Positions 16,031 through 24,461 of a stretch of DNA of 64,000 nt are shown here, piece after piece (positions within the stretch are counted from its first letter, which is position 1; each line of letters begins with the position of its first letter). The notes beneath the pieces are model-generated. The model did not search any database, was not told the origin of the DNA, and was given only the letters and a program-made list of their open reading frames with translations. A program made the translations under genes and the position numbers. Source of the stretch: CALCTE01 sp045585835 (GTDB lineage: Bacteria; Bacillota; Clostridia; Oscillospirales; CAG-272); the NCBI GenBank assembly GCA_045585835.1, contig JAZMZG010000028.1:1-64000 (forward strand). The letters run 5' to 3'.

Positions 16031-16287
16031 TGCATTTTTTCGGAGAATATAAAATCGTCTGCCACATCGTGAAGATGTACGGGAGAAAGAGAAAGCTCGT
16101 TGCAGAGCCTTGCAAGCTCTTCTACAGATTCTTCGGCTTCGCTTATTCCGCAAGCAGCGTCGCATACGGCGCACACGTCACCGTCGTAAAATGCCGCTAT
16201 TCCGTAAACGCTGTGCCTGTCATTCCCCAAACGGTAAATTTGTTCTACCGTACCGTACGTAACCGTTTTTTCGCTTTCCTTTTTCAC
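16024..16287 (-). CDS. DUF6514-like small acidic protein
   Basis: 87 residues, acidic, soluble. The pattern VYGIAAFYDGDVCAVCDAACG, then LARLCNELSLSPVHLHDVADDF resembles the clostridial DUF6514 group of unknown function. Single gene; start ATG at 16287, preceded on the minus strand by AAAAGGGGCAA. Confidence 0.55.
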   Translation of the reverse strand: MKKESEKTVTYGTVEQIYRLGNDRHSVYGIAAFYDGDVCAVCDAACGISEAEESVEELARLCNELSLSPVHLHDVADDFIFSEKMQK

Positions 16288-16399
16288 ATTTTGCCCCTTT
16301 TTTAAGTTTTAAGATATCCCAAAAAATTATATCACATATTCTACGGCTATACCTCGAATATCGACAAATACAGCGTAGTTTTTACTCGCAACATACGAC

Positions 16400-16434
16400 A
16401 AAAACCGCCTTACGCTTACACGTAAGGCGGTTTT
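16400..16434 (-). terminator. Terminator of the nucleoside ABC importer operon
   Basis: AAAACCGCCTTACG / CGTAAGGCGGTTTT long stem directly after the last permease stop codon. Confidence 0.9.
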
Positions 16435-16435
16435 A

Positions 16436-17404
16436 TTATCTTTCTTCTCTGAAATATGAAAGCCCGAGACTTGCGGGAGGTTGATTTTCTTTTGAATCAA
16501 TGATGCTGGTGATGATAAGAACCACAACCGTGATTACGTACGGAAGCATCTTCAATAATTCTCGCTGTATAGGTGTGACGCCGTTTATTACGTACGCCGC
16601 AATATAGAGAGCGGCAAACACGATAGAGCCAATTATGCTGAAATGCGGCTTCCACAGCGTAAATATTACAAGTGCAATGGATAACCAGCCAAGTGCTTCA
16701 ATGGTGGAAGCATTTTCCCAACTACCCTTTATATAGTCCATTATGTAGAAAAGGCCGCCAAATCCCGCAATACCGCTTCCGACAAGTATCGCACCGTACT
16801 TATACGCGGTCACGTTTATGCCCGCAGCATCTGCCGTTGCAGGACTTTCGCCCACTGCGCGAAGATGAAGCCCAAGCCGTGTTTTTTTCAAAACCACTGC
16901 GCAGATTGCCGCTATAGCAATAGAGAGGTATACCAAAACGCCGTGTGAGAAAAATATCTCGCCAAACCAGCCAAGCTTATCGGCAAACGAAAATCCTTTG
17001 GAGATAAGCTTACCTGCAATCTCAAAATGAGTTCTGTCAACGTAGGTATCCATAACAAATTGTGTGAACCCCGTTCCGAAAATAGTGACGGCAAGACCCG
17101 TAATGTTCTGATTACAACGAAGCGTTACCGTTAAAAATCCGTATATTCCGCCGAGTGCGGAAGCAAACACGAAAGCAAGCGTTACGGATATAAGAACAAG
17201 CCAAAGCCATGATGCATTTTTCGGATCGGCAAGCGATTCCATATAAAGAGATACACCAAGACAACCACCCGCAGTTCCCGCACACATAATGCCGGGGATA
17301 CCGAGGTTTAAGTGGCCAGCTTTTTCGGTAATGATCTCACCTACGCAACCAAAAAGGAAAACGGTTGCAAGTGCAATGGCACCTACGAGAAACGTTACTA
17401 TCAT
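16436..17404 (-). CDS. Nucleoside ABC importer permease (NupQ/YufQ-like)
   Basis: 322 residues, about nine helices. Family marks: FLFGCVGEIITEKAGHLNLGIPG near the start, a central GLHLRAVGESPATADAAGIN loop that contacts the ATPase, and EALGWLSIALVIFTLWKP. This is the second permease of the BMP-type importer (B. subtilis YufQ/NupQ, guanosine; S. mutans RnsD). Its ATG overlaps the stop of the first permease (ATGA). Confidence 0.92.
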   Translation of the reverse strand: MIVTFLVGAIALATVFLFGCVGEIITEKAGHLNLGIPGIMCAGTAGGCLGVSLYMESLADPKNASWLWLVLISVTLAFVFASALGGIYGFLTVTLRCNQNITGLAVTIFGTGFTQFVMDTYVDRTHFEIAGKLISKGFSFADKLGWFGEIFFSHGVLVYLSIAIAAICAVVLKKTRLGLHLRAVGESPATADAAGINVTAYKYGAILVGSGIAGFGGLFYIMDYIKGSWENASTIEALGWLSIALVIFTLWKPHFSIIGSIVFAALYIAAYVINGVTPIQRELLKMLPYVITVVVLIITSIIDSKENQPPASLGLSYFREER

Positions 17405-18507
17405 CTGTCGTTCTCCTTTCCTATGCTTTTTTTGCGAAATACTATTTTATAAGTAATAAAGAAATAGCAAGCTATAACGCAGAAATAAACAAGACCTATA
17501 ACAAGATTTGCAATAGCGTCATTTGTGAATGCAAAGTCCTTACGAACCTGCACCATACCCTTTGAAATAAAGGTGATAAAAAGACAGGAAAGGAGCATCA
17601 TTAAAGGGTTAAAATTTGCAAGCCACGCCGTCATAATTCCCGTAAATCCCATATTGCTTGCAGAATTGGTATTTACGGAGTAGTTCATCGCGCCGCCTAT
17701 GAAAAGTCCGACGATACCGCATATCGCTCCGGATATGATAAGTGTGCGGATTATAACCTTCTTTACGTTTATACCAATATATTTAGCCGTGTTCTGACTT
17801 TCACCGACAACGGAAATCTCGTAGCCTTGCTTACTGTACTTTAAGTATACGAACATAAAAAGACAAAGTATCACAAATACGAGAATTATTAAAAAGTGAT
17901 CGTTTATAAGCTTGGGAAGATGCGCATTGGCAAGCGGCGTAAGTACACCCGAACCGCCTTTTACCCAAGCGTTGATGCACACCATAACAAATCCTTGCGC
18001 AATATAGTTCATCATAAGGGTAAACAAGGATTCGTTAGTATTAAAGCAAGCCTTGAAAATAGCGGGAATGACCGCCCATATTGCGCCTGCGAGAATACTT
18101 GATACGATCATAAACACTATAACCGTGCCATCGGGAAGCTTTCCGCCAAGATAGTACATACAAGCGACAGTCGCAAGACAACCCATAAGTACCTGTCCGT
18201 TTCCGCCGAGATTCCAGAATTTCATTTTAAATGCAGGAACAAGAGCAAGCGATACGCCGAGAAGCAATGCCATATCGCGAAAAAGTATCCATATCTTTCT
18301 CTCCGTGCCGAATGCACCCTTATAGAGCGCCTTGAAAAATCCCGAAAATTCGCCTTTTGCAGAGAAGATCGAACATAATATCGCGCCTAGTACAAGACCG
18401 CCTATAAGTGCAATAGCGTATATAAGAGCCTTCTTTACAAGGGGGAGGTTGTCGCGCTTTACTATTCTAAAAAGAGGTTCGCGCCTTGTTTTTTCCGTTT
18501 GTTTCAC
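17401..18507 (-). CDS. Nucleoside ABC importer permease (NupP/YufP-like)
   Basis: 368 residues with about nine helices after a basic N-terminus. It has the family signature FKMKFWNLGGNGQVLMGCLA and the coupling loop SKQGYEISVVGESQNTAKYIGIN, which resembles that of its partner permease. GTG start at 18507 lies inside the ATPase stop region, with GGAGG upstream, so translation is coupled. Confidence 0.92.
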   Translation of the reverse strand: MKQTEKTRREPLFRIVKRDNLPLVKKALIYAIALIGGLVLGAILCSIFSAKGEFSGFFKALYKGAFGTERKIWILFRDMALLLGVSLALVPAFKMKFWNLGGNGQVLMGCLATVACMYYLGGKLPDGTVIVFMIVSSILAGAIWAVIPAIFKACFNTNESLFTLMMNYIAQGFVMVCINAWVKGGSGVLTPLANAHLPKLINDHFLIILVFVILCLFMFVYLKYSKQGYEISVVGESQNTAKYIGINVKKVIIRTLIISGAICGIVGLFIGGAMNYSVNTNSASNMGFTGIMTAWLANFNPLMMLLSCLFITFISKGMVQVRKDFAFTNDAIANLVIGLVYFCVIACYFFITYKIVFRKKSIGKENDR

Positions 18508-20048
18508 GCCTTGTTACCTCCTTCTCCGAGTGTATTCGTTTTGACCATCATAAGACCTATTTCTTCCTTAGTAGCCGTTCTTGCATCGACGATACCCGCA
18601 ACCTTACCTGCGCTTATAACAAGTATTCTGTCGCAAAGAGCAAGCAAAACGTCAAGATCTTCGCCTACGAATATAACGGCAACGCCGTTTTTCTTCTGTT
18701 CTGTAAGTAAGTTATATATGGTGTAAGATGAGTTGATGTCAAGCCCTCTTACTGGATAAGCTGCCATCAAAACCGTAGGAGCTGCGGCTATCTCTCTTCC
18801 TACAAGCACCTTCTGTACGTTTCCGCCCGAAAGCTTTCTTACCTCGGTGTGAGACGAGGGCGTAGAAACCTGAAGGCTCGAAATTATCTCATCTGCAAGC
18901 TCCGAGGGGGCTTTTCTGTCAACAAGTATAGATCTGCCGCGTCTGTAGCTTCGAAGCATCATATTGTCAACTATATCCATCGAGCCTACAAGACCCATTC
19001 CGAGTCTGTCCTCGGGAACGAAGGAAAGCCTTACGCCGAGCTCTCTTATCTGCAAAGGAGTTTTTCCAAGAAGCTCCTCTTTTACGTCTTTTGAAGGATA
19101 GTAGGAAATATGTCCGCCCGCGTCTACCTTTTGCAGTCCCGCAATAGCCTCAAGAAGTTCTCTTTGACCGCTTCCCGCAATGCCCGCAATACCGAGTATC
19201 TCTCCGCTTTGAACTTCAAAGGATACATCACTTAAAACGCGAAATCCCTCTTCGTTCGTCACGGATATATTTTTAATGCCGAGTCTTAATTCGGGATTTA
19301 CGGGTAAGGGTCTATCAATATTTAACGTAACTTTCTGTCCTACCATCATCTCCGTAAGCTCGCGCTCACTCGTCTTGGAGGTGTCGACCGTGGCAATGTG
19401 CTCGCCTCTTCTCATAACCGTTACACGATCGGAAATCTCCATTACCTCGTTTAATTTATGAGTGATGATGACTATAGACTTCCCATCATCGCGCATGGCG
19501 CGCAAAATGTCGAAAAGACGGCGTATCTCTTGGGGTGTAAGTACGGCGGTAGGCTCATCGAGAATGAGTATGTCCGCACCTCTGTAAAGCACCTTTATGA
19601 TCTCAACCGTTTGCTTTTCGGAGACCGACATTTCGTGTATCTTCTTGTTAGGATCTATATTAAAACCGTATTTGTCGCACATTTCGACAATACGTTCTTT
19701 TACCGATTTTAAATTGTACCTGCCGTCTTTGATACCTAAAACTATATTCTCGGCGGCGGTAAATACGTCAATAAGCTTAAAATGCTGATGTATCATTCCG
19801 ATCTTATATCGAAACGCATCTTTTGGAGAGGCTATTTTGACCTCTTCGCCGTTTATAAGAATCTTACCGGAGTCGGGATAATAGATTCCGGCTATCATAT
19901 TCATAAGGGTCGTCTTTCCGCAGCCGTTCTCGCCTAAAACGGAAAGGATCTCACCCTTCTTAATATCCATCGTTACGTCGTGATTTGCAATTATTTTACC
20001 AAACGTTTTGGTTATGCCTTGTACTTCAATAACAGCTGATTTTTCCAA
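18504..20048 (-). CDS. Nucleoside ABC importer ATPase, double cassette (NupO/YufO-like)
   Basis: 514 residues, two fused ABC domains. First cassette: Walker A GENGCGKTT, signature region VSEKQTVEIIKVLYRGADIL and Walker B ILILDEPTAVL. Second cassette: GIAGSGQRELLEAI in place of a standard Walker A, and LSGGNVQKVLVGREIAA with VLMAAYPVRGLD in place of Walker B, as is usual for this family, where the second site is degenerate. The start is TTG at 20048 behind AGGAAGG. Confidence 0.92.
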   Translation of the reverse strand: MEKSAVIEVQGITKTFGKIIANHDVTMDIKKGEILSVLGENGCGKTTLMNMIAGIYYPDSGKILINGEEVKIASPKDAFRYKIGMIHQHFKLIDVFTAAENIVLGIKDGRYNLKSVKERIVEMCDKYGFNIDPNKKIHEMSVSEKQTVEIIKVLYRGADILILDEPTAVLTPQEIRRLFDILRAMRDDGKSIVIITHKLNEVMEISDRVTVMRRGEHIATVDTSKTSERELTEMMVGQKVTLNIDRPLPVNPELRLGIKNISVTNEEGFRVLSDVSFEVQSGEILGIAGIAGSGQRELLEAIAGLQKVDAGGHISYYPSKDVKEELLGKTPLQIRELGVRLSFVPEDRLGMGLVGSMDIVDNMMLRSYRRGRSILVDRKAPSELADEIISSLQVSTPSSHTEVRKLSGGNVQKVLVGREIAAAPTVLMAAYPVRGLDINSSYTIYNLLTEQKKNGVAVIFVGEDLDVLLALCDRILVISAGKVAGIVDARTATKEEIGLMMVKTNTLGEGGNKA

Positions 20049-20099
20049 TTTGCTTTATCCTTCCTCAAAATCTTCAAATATGCAAGGACAAAAAGAACA

Positions 20100-20126
20100 T
20101 AAGGCGGAGTGTTGAACTCCGCCCAT
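20100..20126 (-). terminator. Intra-operon hairpin after the binding-protein gene
   Basis: GGCGGAGT / ACTCCGCC stem followed on the minus strand by TTATGTTCTTTTTG. A leaky terminator here would give more binding protein than transporter. Confidence 0.65.
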
Positions 20127-20146
20127 GTATCTTCTCATTAAACGAC

Positions 20147-21355
20147 TTATTGCTGTTCTACAATAGCAGTGATACCGTCGATGATGATATCAAAGTAAGG
20201 AGCACTGCGGAAAGAGCTTTCGTCGAAGAAAGTAACGCCGTTTTCAGTCTTAATAACGTTGGTATCGGGAGCGTAGTCGCCCATATCATCAACGTCAGCT
20301 TTATATTCTGTCAAAGTTTCGCCGTTAACGGTGAACTTGGAGCAATCGAATACCTTGAGAGTACCGTCTTTGAGCTTTGCGGCAACTTCGTCAAGCTTTG
20401 CCTGTGTACCTTCTGCAGCAGCTTCGCCGAGAGCCGTGATCTGAACTGCACCGTTTTCTATTGTGCCTGTCCAGTCGGTAGCGATGTCCTTGCCGTTAGC
20501 TACGCAGTCGATCATATATTCAAAGTAAGGAACCCAGTTGATCTTGGAAGCGATAACGAAAGTGCCGGTCTTGCCCGTCGCGCCGTTGTAAGCAACATTG
20601 GGGATACCTGCGTTTTCGCAAGCTGTGGGAGCACCCATAGAGTCAGCGTGCTGAGAAATGAGCTTGCAACCGCTTGCAATAAGAGCCTGTGCAGTCGTCA
20701 TTTCAGCAGTCTCGTGATACCAAGAGTCTGTGTAACGAACTTCCATTGTAGCATTGGGAACAACGGATCTTGCACCGAGGAAGAAAGAAGTGTATCCGGA
20801 GATAACCTCTGCGTAGGGGAATGCGCCAACGTAACCGATCTTTGCTTCTTCATCAGCAATAGCGCCGTCACCGTCAGTGTCGTAGATCTCAAGAAGCTTG
20901 AGTCCTGCAGCAACACCTGCGAGGTATCTGCCCTGGTAAATGGAAGCGAATGCGTTCTGGAAGTTAGCTACGTTTTCGGTGTGAGCTTTCGTACCTGTAG
21001 CGTGGCAGAACTGAACCTCGGGGAATTCCTTTGCAGCCTTGAGCATATGTGCCTCATGGCCGAAGGAGTCAGCGAAGATAACATCGTATCCTTCATCTGC
21101 AAAGTCAGCAGCTGCCGTGTAGCAAGCTTCGGACTCTTCGATATCGGTGATGATGGTGTAATCATTCTCTGTAAGTCCTTTGTTTGCACAAGCAGCCTTA
21201 AACGCATCAATGAAGTTCTTATCGTAAGTGGAGCTGTCGCCATGCAAACAGATGAGTGCAGCCTTTACTGCATCATCTTCGTTTTTTTCAGCCTTGCAAG
21301 CCGTAAAAGCAAACACCATTACGAGCGCAAGTAAAAGAGCTAAAAACTTTTTCAT
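20147..21355 (-). CDS. BMP-family nucleoside-binding lipoprotein (NupN/BmpA-like)
   Basis: 402 residues. Lipoprotein signal MKKFLALLLALVMVFAFTAC. The mature part has the BMP fold with DFADEGYDVIFADSFGH, EVQFCHATGTKAHTENVANF, YQGRYLAGVAAGLKLLE, KIGYVGAFPYAEVISGYTSFFLGARSV and LISQHADSMG. Members bind purine nucleosides (PnrA/TmpC, guanosine-binding NupN). First gene of the importer operon. Confidence 0.93.
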   Translation of the reverse strand: MKKFLALLLALVMVFAFTACKAEKNEDDAVKAALICLHGDSSTYDKNFIDAFKAACANKGLTENDYTIITDIEESEACYTAAADFADEGYDVIFADSFGHEAHMLKAAKEFPEVQFCHATGTKAHTENVANFQNAFASIYQGRYLAGVAAGLKLLEIYDTDGDGAIADEEAKIGYVGAFPYAEVISGYTSFFLGARSVVPNATMEVRYTDSWYHETAEMTTAQALIASGCKLISQHADSMGAPTACENAGIPNVAYNGATGKTGTFVIASKINWVPYFEYMIDCVANGKDIATDWTGTIENGAVQITALGEAAAEGTQAKLDEVAAKLKDGTLKVFDCSKFTVNGETLTEYKADVDDMGDYAPDTNVIKTENGVTFFDESSFRSAPYFDIIIDGITAIVEQQ

Positions 21356-21456
21356 TTTTTCCTCCTTGCCTTGTCGGCAAATTTAGTAATATATTAAACC
21401 CGCATTGGCGGAATTTAATCTATAAAAAATCTCGGCATTATATACACTATGCCCAT

Positions 21457-21485
21457 ATTTTACCACCCATTTTGTTAAAAGTCAA
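21457..21485 (-). promoter_or_regulatory. Promoter of the nucleoside importer operon
   Basis: Minus strand TTGACT (21485-21480), 17-bp spacer, TAAAAT (21462-21457). Confidence 0.8.
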
Positions 21486-21564
21486 TACTTGAAGTCAATT
21501 TAGGTCGATTCTAAACATCATAAAACAGACCGATTTTGTCCGTATTTTTGTAAAAAATGCCGTA

Positions 21565-21593
21565 TTGACACAAGGTGCGTTTTTTGGTAGTAT
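21565..21593 (+). promoter_or_regulatory. Promoter of the Na/phosphate symporter gene
   Basis: TTGACA (21565-21570), 17-bp spacer, TAGTAT (21588-21593). Confidence 0.8.
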
Positions 21594-21725
21594 GTATAAG
21601 GGGAAATTTGGAACAAAAGCTTCAGCCCTCTCGGGCTATTACATATATAAATTCAAACCACAAACTCTAAAACTAAAAATCCTTTCCAAAGATTTTTATA
21701 CCCACAACCCACAGAAAGGACTAAT

Positions 21726-23489
21726 ATGACAACTTTAGACGTACTCGCACTTATCGGCGGTCTTTGCCTGTTCTTATTCGGTATGAACGTAATGGGTGAA
21801 GCCTTGGAAAGACGTGCGGGAAACAGACTCCAAGCCATTATTGGAAAACTCACCACAAAGCGTATCACGGGCTTTTTGACGGGTATGGCAGTAACCGCCA
21901 TAATTCAAAGCTCCTCCGCTACAACGGTTATGGTGGTAGGTTTTGTAAACTCCGGACTTATGTCTCTTCGCCAAGCGATAAACGTAATTATCGGTGCGAA
22001 CGTAGGTACGACCGTAACCTCGTGGATTCTCTCGCTTTCCGGTATTTCAAGCAGTAATATATGGATCCAGCTTCTAAAGCCCTCGTCGTTCTCCCCCGTA
22101 CTTGCTCTTGTCGGAATCGTACTTTATATGTTCCTAAAATCAAGCAAGCACAAGGATACGGGACTTATATTCCTCGGCTTTTCGACGCTTATGTTCGGTA
22201 TGGATGCTATGTCCGCCGCCGTTGCGGGATTAAAGGGCAGTGAAGCATTCCAAGAGCTCTTCGTAATGTTCTCAAACCCCATACTCGGCGTTATCGCGGG
22301 CGCACTTTTAACGGCAATAATTCAATCGTCGTCTGCGTCAGTCGGTATACTTCAAGCGCTCTCCAGCACAGGAAAAGTAAACTTCGGTGCGGCGATACCG
22401 ATAATTATGGGACAAAACATCGGTACCTGCGTCACGGCACTCATCTCCTCCGTCGGCACTAACAAAAACGCAAGACGCACGGCAGTAGTTCACCTTTCCT
22501 TCAATATTATAGGAACGTTAGTTTGCCTTGCATTGTTCTCTATAGCAAAAGCGGCATTCCCTATAGGCGACTTTTTAGGCGGGCCCGCGGGACATCTTGA
22601 GATAGCCATTGTACACACGGCGTTTAACGTAGTCTGCACGCTTCTGCTTCTTCCCGCATCGTCGCTTCTTGAAAAGCTCGCATTGAAGGTCATTCCCGAA
22701 GATGCAGTCAAAGCGGAAACGAAGAAAGAGGTACATCTTGACCAAAGACTCCTCGCAACACCTCCCATCGCTCTTCAGCAAGCAAGAGCAACCACAGTCG
22801 AAATGGCAGATGCGGCAAAAGAATCGATATACGCGGGACTTGACTCCCTTTTTGCGTACGATTCGGCTGTCGCGGAAAAAATACGCGACTTTGAAGACCT
22901 CACCGACAGATACGAGGACGCTATCGGCACGTATCTTGTTAAGTTAAGCGGTATGCAAATCGGTGACGAAGAAGGCGCAGAAGCGGCAAGCCTTTTAAGG
23001 CTTATCGGCGACTTCGAAAGAATCTCCGACCACAGCGTAAACCTTATAGAATCCGCAGAGGAAATGCGAGATAAAAAGCTCGCGCTCTCCCAAGCGGCGA
23101 AGGACGAGCTTACGGTGCTGTGCTCTGCCGTTAAAGAAATAATCGACCTTTCTTTCCGTGCGTTTAGCGAAAACGACATTAAGACTGCTATGTGCGTAGA
23201 GCCCCTTGAGGAGCTCATTGATACGATGAAGGAAGAGCTTCGCAGACGTCATATATCGAGACTTCAAGTGGGCGATTGCTCCATAGAAGCGGGATTTGTG
23301 CTTTCCGACCTTCTCACAAATATCGAAAGATGCGCGGACCACTGCTCGAACATCGCTTTCTGCGTTATCGACCGTGCAGGCGGTAACCTCGATATGCATA
23401 AGTCGCTTATAAACGCACACGAAAACAGCGAAAGCTTCAGCGCGCTTTTAAAAGAATATTCCGAAAAATACAGCTTTGCAAGTCTGTAA
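21726..23489 (+). CDS. Na+/phosphate symporter with PhoU-like domain
   Basis: 587 residues. The N-terminal ~310 residues carry two inverted NaPi-II repeats with the QSSSATTVMVVGFVNSG and QSSSASVGILQALSS signatures, each preceded by a long hydrophobic segment, and the associated GANVGTTVTSW and GQNIGTCVTAL motifs. The C-terminal ~230 residues are helical with PhoU-like repeats (YEDAIGTYLVKLSG, LRLIGDFERISDHSVNLIE, LSDLLTNIERCADHCSNIA). Imports phosphate with sodium; the PhoU part probably senses or regulates. Single gene with its own promoter and terminator. Confidence 0.93.
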   Translation: MTTLDVLALIGGLCLFLFGMNVMGEALERRAGNRLQAIIGKLTTKRITGFLTGMAVTAIIQSSSATTVMVVGFVNSGLMSLRQAINVIIGANVGTTVTSWILSLSGISSSNIWIQLLKPSSFSPVLALVGIVLYMFLKSSKHKDTGLIFLGFSTLMFGMDAMSAAVAGLKGSEAFQELFVMFSNPILGVIAGALLTAIIQSSSASVGILQALSSTGKVNFGAAIPIIMGQNIGTCVTALISSVGTNKNARRTAVVHLSFNIIGTLVCLALFSIAKAAFPIGDFLGGPAGHLEIAIVHTAFNVVCTLLLLPASSLLEKLALKVIPEDAVKAETKKEVHLDQRLLATPPIALQQARATTVEMADAAKESIYAGLDSLFAYDSAVAEKIRDFEDLTDRYEDAIGTYLVKLSGMQIGDEEGAEAASLLRLIGDFERISDHSVNLIESAEEMRDKKLALSQAAKDELTVLCSAVKEIIDLSFRAFSENDIKTAMCVEPLEELIDTMKEELRRRHISRLQVGDCSIEAGFVLSDLLTNIERCADHCSNIAFCVIDRAGGNLDMHKSLINAHENSESFSALLKEYSEKYSFASL

Positions 23490-23502
23490 TTAAGGCAGTA
23501 TA

Positions 23503-23538
23503 AAAATGCGTTCGGTTTTTACCGAACGCATTTTTTGT
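23503..23538 (+). terminator. Terminator of the symporter gene
   Basis: AAAATGCGTTCGGT / ACCGAACGCATTTT stem with T-run. The inner part GCGTTCGG/CCGAACGC recurs in the terminator at 26236-26265. Confidence 0.9.
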
Positions 23539-23546
23539 TTTCCCTC

Positions 23547-23575
23547 TTGACAAAACATATACTTCGTGTTACGAT
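23547..23575 (+). promoter_or_regulatory. Promoter of the PadR operon
   Basis: TTGACA (23547-23552), 17-bp spacer, TACGAT (23570-23575), 25 bp before the ATG, so the leader is very short. Confidence 0.75.
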
Positions 23576-23599
23576 GTATTATGTGATCGGAGGTATTAT

Positions 23600-23920
23600 A
23601 TGGATATTCAATTAAAGCGTGGGCTTTTGGACGTCTGCGTACTTGCGGCGATCAAAAGCGAGGATTCCTACGGGTATAAGATCATAAAAGACGTAAAGCC
23701 GTATATCGAGCTTTCCGAATCGACCTTGTATACGATACTAAAGCGTTTGGAGGCGGCGAAAATGTTGACCGTGCGCACGGCAGAGCATGACGGAAGGCTT
23801 CGAAAATATTACCGCATAACAAAAGCGGGAATCGCCCGTATCGAAGAATTTAAATCGGAATGGAACGAAATTATGTCCATATATGAGTTTGTGGCAAAGG
23901 AGGAAAAGGGCTGTGAATAA
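23600..23920 (+). CDS. PadR-family transcriptional regulator
   Basis: 106 residues. Winged helix of the PadR type: RGLLDVCVLAAIKSEDSYGYKIIK, then LSESTLYTILKRLEAAKMLTVR and the wing GRLRKYYRITKAGIARIEEF. It is the short PadR-s2 form with a brief C-terminal helix. It leads the PadR-DUF1700-DUF4097 operon, a common clostridial arrangement in which the regulator is thought to control its own operon. The gene overlaps the next one by 8 bp. Confidence 0.95.
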   Translation: MDIQLKRGLLDVCVLAAIKSEDSYGYKIIKDVKPYIELSESTLYTILKRLEAAKMLTVRTAEHDGRLRKYYRITKAGIARIEEFKSEWNEIMSIYEFVAKEEKGCE

Positions 23921-24461
23921 ATACGAGTTTCTTGCAAAGCTGTCAAGAGAGCTTGAAGGCTTGCCCGCAGACGAAGTCAAGCAACGCCTTGATTTTTACG
24001 CCGAGATGATAGACGACGGCGTCGAAGAAGGTCTTTCCGAGAAAGAAGCGGTAGCAAAAATAGACGATATAGATGAGCTTAAAACAGATATCCCCGAAAA
24101 ATCAACGAAAAGAAAAATGAAGGCGTGGGAGATAGTCCTTATTATCCTCGGTGCTCCCGTATGGCTTTCGCTTCTAATCGCCGCATTCGCAGTCGTGCTT
24201 TCCATCTACGTTTCCGTATGGGCTGTAATAGTTTCGCTTTGGGCGGTATTCGACGCACTTTTCGGAACCGCACTCGGCACTATCGTTCTTGCCGTTTTCT
24301 CTTTCTGTAAGGCAGAGTGGCTTTCGGGCATAGCGCTCATAGGTGCGTGCTTTGTTTGTGCGGGACTTTCTATCTTTGCGTTTTACGGCTGCAAGGCGCT
24401 CACGAAATGCGTTTTGCACCTCACGAAAAAGCTCTTTACAAGGAGGAAGTGCGATGAATAA
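23913..24461 (+). CDS. DUF1700 membrane protein
   Basis: 182 residues. The N-terminal ~75 residues are the DUF1700 cap: YEFLAKLSRELEGLPADEVKQ, then FYAEMIDDGVEEGLSEKEAVAKI. Three to four membrane helices follow. GTG start at 23913 with AAAGGAGG upstream; the ORF extension to 23883 is rejected. The start lies inside the PadR stop region (GTGAATAA). The role is unknown; it usually pairs with PadR and a DUF4097 protein. Confidence 0.85.
   Translation: MNKYEFLAKLSRELEGLPADEVKQRLDFYAEMIDDGVEEGLSEKEAVAKIDDIDELKTDIPEKSTKRKMKAWEIVLIILGAPVWLSLLIAAFAVVLSIYVSVWAVIVSLWAVFDALFGTALGTIVLAVFSFCKAEWLSGIALIGACFVCAGLSIFAFYGCKALTKCVLHLTKKLFTRRKCDE

Larger units (their letters stand above)
21356..21725. other. 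Divergent intergenic region (370 bp) with two promoters
   Basis: Contains a minus-strand promoter for the nucleoside importer and a plus-strand promoter for the phosphate symporter. The binding-protein leader of about 95 nt shows no purine-riboswitch core. The symporter leader of about 125 nt has a small stem AGCCC-TCTC-GGGCT at 21624-21637, a second stem around AAAAATC/GATTTTT at 21676-21698, and a TCCTTTC that could pair with the ribosome binding site GAAAGGA. Confidence 0.6.

Noticed and set aside
20150..21334. Plus-strand open frame of 394 codons
   Set aside because: Lies fully antisense to the nucleoside-binding lipoprotein gene, which has clear family motifs; the product is Cys/Ser/Val-rich with no family features.
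21356..21456. Guanine riboswitch upstream of the nucleoside importer
   Set aside because: The ~100-nt leader lacks the conserved loop-loop and junction sequences.
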